Below, piece after piece: positions 14,808 through 22,216 of a stretch of 38,810 nt of DNA. Each line of letters begins with the position of its first letter. Positions within the stretch are counted from its first letter, which is position 1. Below the pieces are notes generated by a model. That model saw nothing but the letters and a program-made list of their open reading frames with translations. It did no database searches and was not told the origin of the DNA. The translations under genes were made by a program, and so were the position numbers. The stretch comes from a virus, in IMG/VR virus record IMGVR_UViG_3300027861_000076, positions 1-38,810 of that record; one strand, written 5' to 3'.

Positions 14808-15324
14808 ATTCTGTTCCCGGCCTCAAATTGGCCTTGTCAAAGCCGTATATTCCGGCGTCCCAATGTGACTGCAACAATTCGCTGCAATCCTGAATTTCAA
14901 CCTTTGTGCCTCGCGCCCTGGCAAAGCCGATCAGATATTCAAGGTTTGACCGCTGCGCCACATAATGACTGTCGAACGGAGCGCCAACACCGTAGATAGC
15001 GACCTTGTCGACAGCCTCATAAATGGCGTATGCCAACATGTAGGCGATACTGCTCTCAAGGTAGCCGCCAACCATATTCACAGCGCCCATCGGGAATGCT
15101 TCACTGTTGTGGATGCCTTCCATTTCATGCTGCATGACGACAGGCATATCAAGATCATTCAGCTTGTCCTTGTAGTTCTGCGTATAGGGCCGGACGTCGG
15201 GGTGGTGAACCTCAAAATACAGGTCATATGAACTGTCCCCGGACCACGGCAACCCCCAACGCTCAACATCCATTGGCGCGTCTTCCATGCCGCCACCAAG
15301 CCCTATGATGGCAACCTCCCTCAC
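14797..15324 (-). CDS. Rossmann-like hypothetical protein in the head-tail module, 175 aa
   Basis: This 175-residue protein begins VREVAIIGLGGG, a beta-alpha nucleotide-binding-like start, followed by WGLPW, a Tyr/His-rich segment (YDLYFEVHHPD) and a helix-strand pattern (VDKVAIYGVGAP, KVEIQDCSELL). Such proteins are recurrent in phage structural regions with no proven role. The start is GTG at 15324, overlapping the upstream TGA. An enzymatic modification of virion or DNA is possible; I assign nothing. Confidence 0.6.
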   Translation of the reverse strand: MREVAIIGLGGGMEDAPMDVERWGLPWSGDSSYDLYFEVHHPDVRPYTQNYKDKLNDLDMPVVMQHEMEGIHNSEAFPMGAVNMVGGYLESSIAYMLAYAIYEAVDKVAIYGVGAPFDSHYVAQRSNLEYLIGFARARGTKVEIQDCSELLQSHWDAGIYGFDKANLRPGTEYVS

Positions 15325-15659
15325 TTGGCTACAGCCTTGAGAGTGAAAGTCACCGTAGGTGTTGACGATCCGCCGATTGTAGCAACGCAGCGGATATACC
15401 GCCCGAAGCTGGTAATGGACTTCAGTTCAGTTGCTGCCGCCGTCACCTGTGTAAAAGCGGTGTGACTGATCCAGACAGTGCCGTCAGCACTTGACCAGAT
15501 AACAGCGTCAAGCGTCGGGCTGGTGCCTGAAACGGCAGTCGCTGACATATAAATATCAAGACCGGAAGCCCCGCCAACGTCAATGGCGTTACCTGTTGTC
15601 GTCGTACCCAAGGCACCGCCCGGAGTAATAACGTCGAATTGTTGGTTTTTGTCTGCCAT
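15321..15659 (-). CDS. Small structural protein, 112 aa
   Basis: A 112-residue beta-rich, Thr/Ser/Ala-rich protein (GLDIYMSATAVSG, VTFTLKAVAK). The composition matches head decoration or minor virion proteins. AAGGAGCCGTC precedes the ATG at 15659. It lies between conserved small head proteins. Its role is inferred from composition and place. Confidence 0.6.
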   Translation of the reverse strand: MADKNQQFDVITPGGALGTTTTGNAIDVGGASGLDIYMSATAVSGTSPTLDAVIWSSADGTVWISHTAFTQVTAAATELKSITSFGRYIRCVATIGGSSTPTVTFTLKAVAK

Positions 15660-15668
15660 GACGGCTCC

Positions 15669-15983
15669 TTAAAGACGGCTTCCGCCATCGGTTCTGAAAA
15701 ATCTCAAGTCCGGGTCATTCAGCTTGCGCCGAAAGGCCACTGGGTCTTTTGTCGGGCTGATACCCATGCTGTCCCACAAGTGAAGCAGGGCAATCGGGAC
15801 GTTTGCCACCTTGCGAATATTTCTGGACTTTGACCACCCGCCTGTGCCGTCGTTTGATGCCGCCTTGTTGGCCTCAATAATAGGCTCGGCGTCGAACTCA
15901 TTGACCAGCGTCAGGGTGCCGTCGTGGTCAAGGTGCCCGTAGGTATCGATGCCGTGACTTGAGGTGATAAGTTCCTTTTTCAC
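15669..15983 (-). CDS. Conserved-looking phage head-module protein, 104 aa
   Basis: A 104-residue protein with a GIDTYGHLDHDGTLTLVNEF strand region and a C-terminal helix (RRKLNDPDLRFFRTDGG). Similar short proteins ending in a basic aromatic motif are found next to capsid genes of many phages; no function known. Its GTG start at 15983 overlaps the upstream TGA. The GTG and weak ribosome-binding site suggest translational coupling. Confidence 0.55.
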   Translation of the reverse strand: MKKELITSSHGIDTYGHLDHDGTLTLVNEFDAEPIIEANKAASNDGTGGWSKSRNIRKVANVPIALLHLWDSMGISPTKDPVAFRRKLNDPDLRFFRTDGGSRL

Positions 15984-16222
15984 AGCGCAACCCGATTGCC
16001 TTCAGGGTCTTTGCCATGCGTGGCGTCGTCCTTGGTGGCCTTGGCCCGGTTGTTCTTGCAGGCAATGTCAGCTTCTTCAGATGTCATTTCGACAACATCA
16101 TACTGAAGCCATTTAACGTCTTTCATCCACATATTGCCGCACATAATCATAACATTGATATTAGCGGCGACAGCTTCAGCAACGGTTTCGACTGCTTCTG
16201 TGTATTTAGGCTTGCGAGCCAT
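15980..16222 (-). CDS. Small head-module protein, 80 aa
   Basis: An 80-residue protein with an Ala/Val-rich helix (EAVETVAEAVAANINVMIM) and a second half carrying two Cys and many charged residues. GGAGAATAAAC precedes the ATG. It follows a folded intergenic stretch (16241-16303) after the 209-aa structural gene. The family is not recognised. Confidence 0.55.
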   Translation of the reverse strand: MARKPKYTEAVETVAEAVAANINVMIMCGNMWMKDVKWLQYDVVEMTSEEADIACKNNRAKATKDDATHGKDPEGNRVAL

Positions 16223-16240
16223 GTTTATTCTCCAAAGAAA

Positions 16241-16303
16241 GTGCAGGACAGGCCCACCGCAGCCCCCATTTTAGTGGGACCGCAGAGGCACCTGCCCCGT
16301 CAC
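16241..16303 (-). other. Structured intergenic stem-loop
   Basis: In the 81-bp gap 16223-16303, GTGACGGGGCAGG (16303-16291, minus strand) can pair imperfectly with CCTGTCCTGCAC (16252-16241), and inside lies a CCCA/TGGG hairpin (16265-16278). No T-run follows, so it is more likely a processing or attenuation structure than a terminator. Folding was done by eye. Confidence 0.35.
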
Positions 16304-16933
16304 TTAGTCGTCGCCCAACAGAACGCCAGTTACCGTGATGGTCCCTGTAACGTCGATGGTGCTTGTCGCGTCGATTGTGGCAGCAGTGCCAGACCAGTTC
16401 AGGTTAATGTCAGTGGCAGTTGTGGTGCCGTCGACAATCTTCTGAGTGGAGGTCATAGCTGTGCCCGTACCCGTTCCGCCAGAAAGCGTTACGTTTACAT
16501 CGCCACCAATGTCGTCATTGGCGGTTGCCAGAGTGCCGTCAGCGGCAGCGGCAATCAAAGCAGAGCCGACACCGATTTCAAACACTGCATCACCAGCGGC
16601 GCCCGTCAGGGCAGCGCCTTCAGCAAATGCTGTGTAGTTCTGACGACATGCCAGATATTGAACACCGTTTGCAGAGAAATCAAACAGTTTCAGCGGGCCA
16701 TGAGAGCCAGAGCCAGCGGCGTCAGTTACCGTGATTTCAACAGCGGTCAAAGTGAAGGTGATACTGAAGAATGGGCCATAACGCTCAATCTTCGTGACAA
16801 GGCCACTCACGGCGCTGTCGCGTGTATCACCAAGCGAACCGGGGGCGTTGCTCATACGAACTTGAGCGACCCCGGTAGCGTGGTCAACGAAATCGGCAGA
16901 ACCGTCTTCGTTTTGTTTCAGGTTATAACCCAT
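16304..16933 (-). CDS. Probable head decoration or minor capsid protein, 209 aa
   Basis: A 209-residue protein rich in Thr, Ala, Gly and Asp with two parts: an N-terminal mixed domain (residues 1-120) and a C-terminal beta repeat-like domain (GDVNVTLSGGTGTGTAM, TIDVTGTITVTGV). It directly follows the major capsid gene but after a strong terminator-like hairpin (16950-16992). AAGGACAATAGCCG precedes the ATG. Decoration protein is the most likely role, from position and composition only. Confidence 0.6.
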   Translation of the reverse strand: MGYNLKQNEDGSADFVDHATGVAQVRMSNAPGSLGDTRDSAVSGLVTKIERYGPFFSITFTLTAVEITVTDAAGSGSHGPLKLFDFSANGVQYLACRQNYTAFAEGAALTGAAGDAVFEIGVGSALIAAAADGTLATANDDIGGDVNVTLSGGTGTGTAMTSTQKIVDGTTTATDINLNWSGTAATIDATSTIDVTGTITVTGVLLGDD

Positions 16934-16949
16934 CGGCTATTGTCCTTTC

Positions 16950-16992
16950 AAAAGAGGCGGGGGTCAGGCAAACATACTCAAGCCCGACCCCC
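16950..16992 (-). terminator. Intrinsic terminator after the major capsid gene
   Basis: On the minus strand GGGGGTCGGGC (16992-16982) pairs with GCCTGACCCCC (16969-16959) with one mismatch, a 12-base loop, then GCCTCTTTTG (T run 16953-16950). It lies 9 bp after the capsid stop, so it would reduce, not abolish, transcription of the distal tail and lysis genes. Confidence 0.75.
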
Positions 16993-17000
16993 TAACCGGA

Positions 17001-17939
17001 TCAGGAAGTGGTCAAGTCAGCAACAAGGCCGTGGGCGGCTTCGTTGCGGCACTCAATAGTCCACTCGCAAATGATCTGCTTGCGCTCGCTGTCGCCGGTC
17101 TTGGCAAGGTCAACAGTTTCCATGTTCCGCAGGGTGCTGAAGGCAACCATGTTGTGGTCGATCAGCATTGCAGTACGGGACCGGATGTGCCGTGACGGAA
17201 CGATTGACAGTTCACCGAAGTCCGAAACGTAGACATCGGCAGACGCGACGATTTTCTTGTCGTCAACGTCCTTGAACTTGGTGGCAACGCCTGTGAAGCC
17301 AGAGGCCACACGTTTGTTGAACGAACCGACATAGAGGGTGTCAGGCTCGCCACCAGCATCCCATGCAGCCTGGTGAACGTCCAGCAGCAGGCTTTCAGTG
17401 AAAGCGCGTTGCGTTCCGTCCGTGCGGGCTGTCGTACCAAGGGAACCGTCAGAACCACCAGCACCGGCTGACGTATTCGTGTCAATCCAGCTTTCCAGGC
17501 CACCAACTTCGCGGGCCAGCGTGTCGTTACCGGCGACCTTGATGTTGTTGGCAAAGATTGACAGTTCAATGTCAGTCTTCAGTTCACGGCCACGCTTGAC
17601 CAGTTGATAAGCCATGCGGCCAGAGCCACCAGCGTTGTCAACAGCTTCCTGAGTGCCGGTGATACGAGCCACCTTGTCAGAAATACCGCAGTAGTTGGTC
17701 AACCGTGTGGTCGCAACTTCAGCGTCCGTGGTTGCGTCGTCGCCTTCAATCACCCAGTTCTGGGCGGCTGAACCAAGGCTGTCAGTCTGCCATTCATGCA
17801 GAGTGCCGGTTGCCTTGTTGTTTGGCATTTTGGACATCATGGGGGTTTCCCAAGGTGCCACGTTGTAAATCACATCGGAAAGGTCTTCACGGTTTCCGAT
17901 TGTGCCATAGGTTGATTGTGTATTGCTAGGCTGTGCCAT
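17001..17939 (-). CDS. Major capsid protein, DUF5309 type
   Basis: A 312-residue HK97-fold-like capsid protein of the DUF5309 (SU10 capsid-like) type. Recognisable parts are the N-terminal YNVAPWETPMMSKMPNN, the VARITGTQEAVDNAG segment, the helix KRGRELKTDIELSIFANN, and the C-terminal ADVYVSDFGELSIVPSRHI with EWTIECRNEAAHGLV. It assembles the icosahedral shell. AAGGAATTGCAATC precedes the ATG. It is directly downstream of the scaffold gene and is followed by a terminator, as expected for the most abundant product. Confidence 0.88.
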   Translation of the reverse strand: MAQPSNTQSTYGTIGNREDLSDVIYNVAPWETPMMSKMPNNKATGTLHEWQTDSLGSAAQNWVIEGDDATTDAEVATTRLTNYCGISDKVARITGTQEAVDNAGGSGRMAYQLVKRGRELKTDIELSIFANNIKVAGNDTLAREVGGLESWIDTNTSAGAGGSDGSLGTTARTDGTQRAFTESLLLDVHQAAWDAGGEPDTLYVGSFNKRVASGFTGVATKFKDVDDKKIVASADVYVSDFGELSIVPSRHIRSRTAMLIDHNMVAFSTLRNMETVDLAKTGDSERKQIICEWTIECRNEAAHGLVADLTTS

Positions 17940-17956
17940 GATTGCAATTCCTTATT

Positions 17957-18913
17957 TTAACCCGTCAACAATGCTACAGCATCCTCGACGGAACCAGATT
18001 TACGGAGCCTTTCGACACCCTTCATCCGCTGGTCAGCCTTCATTGCGCTCTTGCCCTTTTTTGCACCCGGACGGATAACCTTCGCCTTGCCCTTGACTTT
18101 CTTCGCTGCCGTTTTGCTTTTGGCCTGCAATTCCCGCCATTGACGGGCGTCATGTGCCATAACGACAACTCTGTGGTCAAAGAGTTGTTCAAGTTCCTGT
18201 GCCGTGTACCCGATGCCTTGCATGTAAGTGCCTGCTGCGGCCTTTACTTGCGCGGCATTTTCCCCACCAAGTTCAGGGATGGCTTCAACCATCTTTGCCT
18301 GTTCCGCTTGAACGTAGCGTTGCAGGTTCTGCTGTTGTTCCACTTGCTCCTGTTGAGCCAGGCGCTGCCTTTCGGCAGTCATTGCGTCTTGCTCTGCCTT
18401 GGTGGCCTCATGGATAGCCCGCAAGCGGGTGTATTCAAGAGGGTCGTCGTTTGCAAGCTGAACCCAATCCGGCTCATCCTGCGGGGCCTTCTGCGCGGCT
18501 TCCAGCATCTGTGCAAGATGTTGGCGCTCCGCTGCGATTGACGCTTGCATGTCTGCCATTTGCTTTCGCTCGACAGCCATTGCTTGCGTCTTTTCAGTGT
18601 AATCCTTGTGCTGCATCATCGACTTTTCGACTTCAGCCAGGGTTATCTGCTGCCCTTTAATCTCAAGCAGTAGTTCCCCGTCTTCGTCGTCGTCTTCGTC
18701 AGCATCTTCATACACTTCCTCGTCAGCGTCCGTTTCTTCCGAAACTTCTTCATCAGAGGCCATAGCTTCAGTTTCTTCTTCATCAGCTACGGTCTCGCTT
18801 TCAGGTTCGTCGGTTGTCCCTTCGGGTTCCATTGATCCAGCAAGCAGTGAAACGGCATCATCAATTGACACCGGGCCTTCATGTGCATTCCCTTCCGGGT
18901 TATTGCCAGCCAT
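17957..18913 (-). CDS. Capsid scaffolding protein
   Basis: A 318-residue protein: an acidic, disordered N-terminal third (Glu/Asp-rich, residues 30-85), a long charged coiled coil (95-250, Gln-rich near 185-200: QQEQVEQQQNLQ), and a basic C-terminus (KVKGKAKVIRPGAKKGK). This is the usual architecture of phage scaffolds whose basic tail binds the capsid protein. It lies just upstream of the major capsid gene. GGAGATTTTAGACG precedes the ATG. Confidence 0.8.
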   Translation of the reverse strand: MAGNNPEGNAHEGPVSIDDAVSLLAGSMEPEGTTDEPESETVADEEETEAMASDEEVSEETDADEEVYEDADEDDDEDGELLLEIKGQQITLAEVEKSMMQHKDYTEKTQAMAVERKQMADMQASIAAERQHLAQMLEAAQKAPQDEPDWVQLANDDPLEYTRLRAIHEATKAEQDAMTAERQRLAQQEQVEQQQNLQRYVQAEQAKMVEAIPELGGENAAQVKAAAGTYMQGIGYTAQELEQLFDHRVVVMAHDARQWRELQAKSKTAAKKVKGKAKVIRPGAKKGKSAMKADQRMKGVERLRKSGSVEDAVALLTG

Positions 18914-18926
18914 CGTCTAAAATCTC

Positions 18927-19211
18927 CTAGTGAATGGCCTTCATGACACCGTTCATGGCGTCAAGTTCAGCCTGTGAGAGTTTCCCGTTCTGGATCGTGA
19001 TTTCCAGTTGTCGGGCCACCAATCTGACGACCTTGATTGCTTCCGCAAAACGGAAACGCGCAACGTCATCGTCAACGTCTGTTCCAAGTAGTGCCTCAAG
19101 ATACCGGCTTTCGACGGTTTCAAAGGCTGCTTTCAGTTCCTGGTTGTCCAGTAGCTGCTTTGCGCGGCCTGCCTTGTTGGTCGCTTCCTTCAGCTTTGTT
19201 TCTTTATCCAT
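18927..19211 (-). CDS. Small helical head-module protein, 94 aa
   Basis: The start at 19211 (MDKETKLKEATNKAG) overlaps the upstream TAA (TAATG). Highly helical and charged, with KAAFETVESRYLEALLG and FAEAIKVVRLVARQLE segments. Conserved-looking small protein between portal/head genes and scaffold. The family is unnamed. Possibly a chaperone or minor head protein. Confidence 0.6.
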   Translation of the reverse strand: MDKETKLKEATNKAGRAKQLLDNQELKAAFETVESRYLEALLGTDVDDDVARFRFAEAIKVVRLVARQLEITIQNGKLSQAELDAMNGVMKAIH

Positions 19212-20410
19212 TACCAATCTGCTCCTGATGGGCTTCCCTGGCCTTCTCCGCCACCTCCGCCACTGTACCCGCCGCCAGCGCCATCAGCGCCTGAATTATA
19301 TGCGGCGACGTCTGCTGCCGTGCCTGTGTAACCTAGGTTCCCAAAACCCATAGCCGCAGCATTTGCCGCCATTGCGGCCACGCCCGCCTGATGAGCCGCT
19401 GCAATTTGATCTGCGGGTGTTGGTTGTGCCGTATCAATCGCGTTAAGAATGCTCTGCATCGAAGTGCTGACAGGGGCAGCGGGTGTTGCCAAAGGCCCAA
19501 CTGGGCCTGAAGTTGGCTGCGGCCCTGGTGTCGGCAAGTTGCCCACCGTGGGGCCGATGTTGCCCTGGTTTGCCCTGCTCATAGAGATACCCGGCGAAGA
19601 CCTGTCTGCCATTGTTGCCAGCGCACCCTGCATTTCAGGCTGAGACATACCGAACATCGTTGCTGGCGACAGCGCCGCCATAGCGACCTGACTAGCAGAC
19701 ATTGGGCCTAACCCAACACTGGCGCGGGCGTTGTTAATCGCCCCCAACTCTGCCACACCAGCGCCAAGCGCAAACGGCGCGGCATATGTCGAAACGAGAT
19801 TTGAAATCGGGCCTGCAATATTGCCAATCGCCCGCGCCGTCGATCCTGCTTGACCAAAGCCACCTGTCGGGCGTCCGGTAAAGTATCCGTCAAACATCCC
19901 AGGGCTTACGGGGTTGCCCTGATTGTCAATACCGACAACCCCAGGGCCGTCGTCAAAGAGCGAGCCTGACGGAACCTGCCCGGCAGACACTTCGCCGCCC
20001 AAAAGGCCAGACAACCCTGCGCCGAAATCTCCGAAATAGTCAGGCATTTGGAAATCAAAACCACTCCCGCCCTGCATCGTGTCCGATCCGCCAGAACCGT
20101 AAACATCGCCGCCCGCGCCATCACCCTGATACTGTGGCCGGGGCTGGTAAACGTCATCATTACCTGCAAGACCGCCAGAAAGACCTATTCCAGGCTTCTG
20201 AGAGGGGGCAGGAGAGCCATTGGCCCCACCTTGCCAGTGGTAGCGGGTAAATTGGTTCTGAGGCGCCTGAAACGCAGCCTCGCGGGGCGCGTAGCTTTGG
20301 GCATAATCTGCAAGCCAGGGGTTATTCACAGGCGTAGTTGGGGCGGTGCCGAAAATCCCCTGCGAGATTTCGGGCTGTGCCTCTTGCGTCTGAAGTAATC
20401 CATATGCCAT
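19211..20410 (-). CDS. Gly/Pro/Ala-rich structural protein, 399 aa
   Basis: A low-complexity 399-residue protein rich in Gly, Pro, Ala, Gln and Asn, with a hydrophobic Ala-rich centre (YAAPFALGAGVAELGAINN) and a Gly-rich end (GAGGGYSGGGGGEGQG). The start at 20410 (MAYGLLQ) has AAGGTAAC just before it, 11 bases downstream of the predicted start point of the second late promoter (20428-20456). It lies in the head module before the scaffold. Internal virion or tail-associated role is possible; no family. Confidence 0.55.
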   Translation of the reverse strand: MAYGLLQTQEAQPEISQGIFGTAPTTPVNNPWLADYAQSYAPREAAFQAPQNQFTRYHWQGGANGSPAPSQKPGIGLSGGLAGNDDVYQPRPQYQGDGAGGDVYGSGGSDTMQGGSGFDFQMPDYFGDFGAGLSGLLGGEVSAGQVPSGSLFDDGPGVVGIDNQGNPVSPGMFDGYFTGRPTGGFGQAGSTARAIGNIAGPISNLVSTYAAPFALGAGVAELGAINNARASVGLGPMSASQVAMAALSPATMFGMSQPEMQGALATMADRSSPGISMSRANQGNIGPTVGNLPTPGPQPTSGPVGPLATPAAPVSTSMQSILNAIDTAQPTPADQIAAAHQAGVAAMAANAAAMGFGNLGYTGTAADVAAYNSGADGAGGGYSGGGGGEGQGSPSGADW

Positions 20411-20427
20411 TTTGTTACCTTGGTACA

Positions 20428-20456
20428 ATGATAACCGAAATCCGGTTAATTTACAA
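20428..20456 (-). promoter_or_regulatory. Late promoter copy 2, with inverted repeat in the spacer
   Basis: On the minus strand TTGTAA (20456-20451), a 17-base spacer and TATCAT (20433-20428) make a sigma70-like promoter. The spacer contains AACC...GGTT in inverted orientation (centre about 20441). The 30-base block, one base past the -10, is 25/30 identical to the one at 25990-26018, counting both hexamers. It would drive the 399-aa gene, scaffold and capsid. Confidence 0.65.
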
Positions 20457-20462
20457 TGTTCT

Positions 20463-20825
20463 TTATTCCGCCATCAACATAGCCATAACAAGGGCCATCT
20501 GTTCTTCTTCCTGCGCGTGGGCTATCAGGATGTCTACCAGCCTTGTGTAAGCCACATAATCCGCCGCCAGCAGGCTGTAATCGGCCTCTTTTGGCTCTGT
20601 CCAGGGTAAAATCTGCTGAACTTCTACCCTGGTTTCTTCCGGCAGGTTCAGTTTGATAACCTGCTTGACGATTTCCTTCGCAATGGCCTCTTGCGGCTTC
20701 TCACGCTCAAGGTCTTTAGCGTATCCAGCGACCATCAGGAATTTGCCGCCAACTATGCCACTCTCACGTTTACGGATCGGCGGGGCTGTCGCAAAAACCT
20801 CGTTTGTCAGCAGGCTTGCCAGCAT
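20463..20825 (-). CDS. Hypothetical head-module protein, 120 aa
   Basis: A 120-residue helical, acidic protein with KEIVKQVIKLNLPEETRVEV in the centre and a Glu/Met-rich end (EEEQMALVMAMLMAE). The ATG overlaps the preceding TAA (TAATG). It is the last gene before the second late promoter. The family is not recognised. Confidence 0.6.
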   Translation of the reverse strand: MLASLLTNEVFATAPPIRKRESGIVGGKFLMVAGYAKDLEREKPQEAIAKEIVKQVIKLNLPEETRVEVQQILPWTEPKEADYSLLAADYVAYTRLVDILIAHAQEEEQMALVMAMLMAE

Positions 20826-22216
20826 TAGACCAACTCACGCCACGACACACCGCCGTCGATGTCTGCGCCGTTTGTCAGCGGTCGGACACACAACACAATC
20901 TCGTCAAGGGTGCCGTCAATGGCAGCACCAAGACGCAAGGCATTGCTTATCTCGACGGATATAGAACCAGTTGTATTCCCCGACTTTACGAAGCCGCCGT
21001 TCATTTCATGGCCCCCGGTTACTGTGTTCGCCGTTGCGCCTACTGCCGTCTGAATGGCGCTGTTTACGTGGTCAGTGTACGTGAACGTCCCGACAACGGT
21101 CGGGTTCCACATCACAATCCACTCAAAGTCATCTGCCGCAGCGTTAATCAGGGATATGTTTGTCAGGTCAACCACCTGCCCGATCTTGGCGGCTTGCAGA
21201 CGGATGCCGACAACCGCATAGAGGGTGTTGGCAGTATCTGCATCGATGTGCGTGCCTTCTGTCGAGTGATAATGCAGATTACCAATGCGTTCAACGCCGC
21301 CTTCACTGATTACCGTCGAACAAATATGTTGCAGGGTCGTCGCCGCACCTGTCCCGTCGTTCTCAAGCCAATACCGCAAGGGCAGGTTAGGCGTTGACAT
21401 GTAGACATTGCCGACAAGGTTAGCGTGGTGGAACGAGTGACACAGGATGAACTCGCCGTTGATAACAAACCCTGTGCGGACGGTCCCCACGCCGAGCCAC
21501 TCCATATCCATCCACCAGATTTGCGTCTGGGTCGGGTCCAGTGTCAGGCCAGACGGCCCGGTGCCGTCAAGGTTGTCTCCGTTGAAGCTGCCCTGGCTAA
21601 CGCTGTCCTCGACAACGGAACCAGACACGCCACTTGAAACAAACAACTGAAGGACGCCATCAACAGAGCGGACAGCGACGCCATCAGTTCCGTTGTACAA
21701 GCCCATGCCTGCGTCAATGCCGGACCCGCCGCCGCTATCCCCTATATTGCCTGTCATCATCACAAGCTGAGACTTGCCCGGCTGGTAATTAAACCGCTGA
21801 AATGTCTGGCGCACCCGCTTGCCTGCGGTGTTCAGGGCAACTCCGAGGGTGGAAGACGCCTTTAGCGTTGAATGAACGCTTGTTGTGCCGCCACCGCTGA
21901 CCTCTTGGTCATCCCAGTACAGGGGCGCGTTGTCGAATAGCTGTTTGCTGTCGAACAGCGTTGTCGGTGCGCTTACACGAAGCCAGCCGAAAGCACCACG
22001 CGACGCAGGATGCTCTATCTGTCGGACCAGCCCGCCGTAATCTGTTGAAGATGGTGTTGAGTTTGTGACTTTTGCGCGGGCGTCCGTGTCTTCAGGGTCA
22101 GCCAGAAACACAGCTTCACGGTGCGCCTGGGTTGAGCCGTCATCTTGCGTGATAACAGTCGTGTCAAGGTTCTTGCCTGATACGCCTACCGGAAGAAAGC
22201 CGTCTTCAACCGCCAT
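20825..22216 (-). CDS. Virion surface protein, lectin-like, 463 aa
   Basis: A 463-residue beta-rich protein. A central segment (IWWMDMEWLGVGTVRTGFVI, then a HSFHHANL strand) resembles a virion protein seen in several podoviruses directly after portal, with a concanavalin-like fold; I recall this pattern but not a family number. It may be a head fibre or decoration. AGGAAGTATGACAG precedes the ATG, and the start overlaps the portal stop by 11 bp. Confidence 0.6.
   Translation of the reverse strand: MAVEDGFLPVGVSGKNLDTTVITQDDGSTQAHREAVFLADPEDTDARAKVTNSTPSSTDYGGLVRQIEHPASRGAFGWLRVSAPTTLFDSKQLFDNAPLYWDDQEVSGGGTTSVHSTLKASSTLGVALNTAGKRVRQTFQRFNYQPGKSQLVMMTGNIGDSGGGSGIDAGMGLYNGTDGVAVRSVDGVLQLFVSSGVSGSVVEDSVSQGSFNGDNLDGTGPSGLTLDPTQTQIWWMDMEWLGVGTVRTGFVINGEFILCHSFHHANLVGNVYMSTPNLPLRYWLENDGTGAATTLQHICSTVISEGGVERIGNLHYHSTEGTHIDADTANTLYAVVGIRLQAAKIGQVVDLTNISLINAAADDFEWIVMWNPTVVGTFTYTDHVNSAIQTAVGATANTVTGGHEMNGGFVKSGNTTGSISVEISNALRLGAAIDGTLDEIVLCVRPLTNGADIDGGVSWRELV

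Noticed and set aside
16921-16930. Palindrome GGTTATAACC near the start of the 209-aa gene
   Set aside because: It lies in coding sequence (codons for Gly-Tyr-Asn) and lacks the rest of the late promoter motif.
16016-17059. A 347-aa + strand frame antisense to the structural gene and the capsid end
   Set aside because: Antisense to capsid and decoration genes and through the terminator; no domain.
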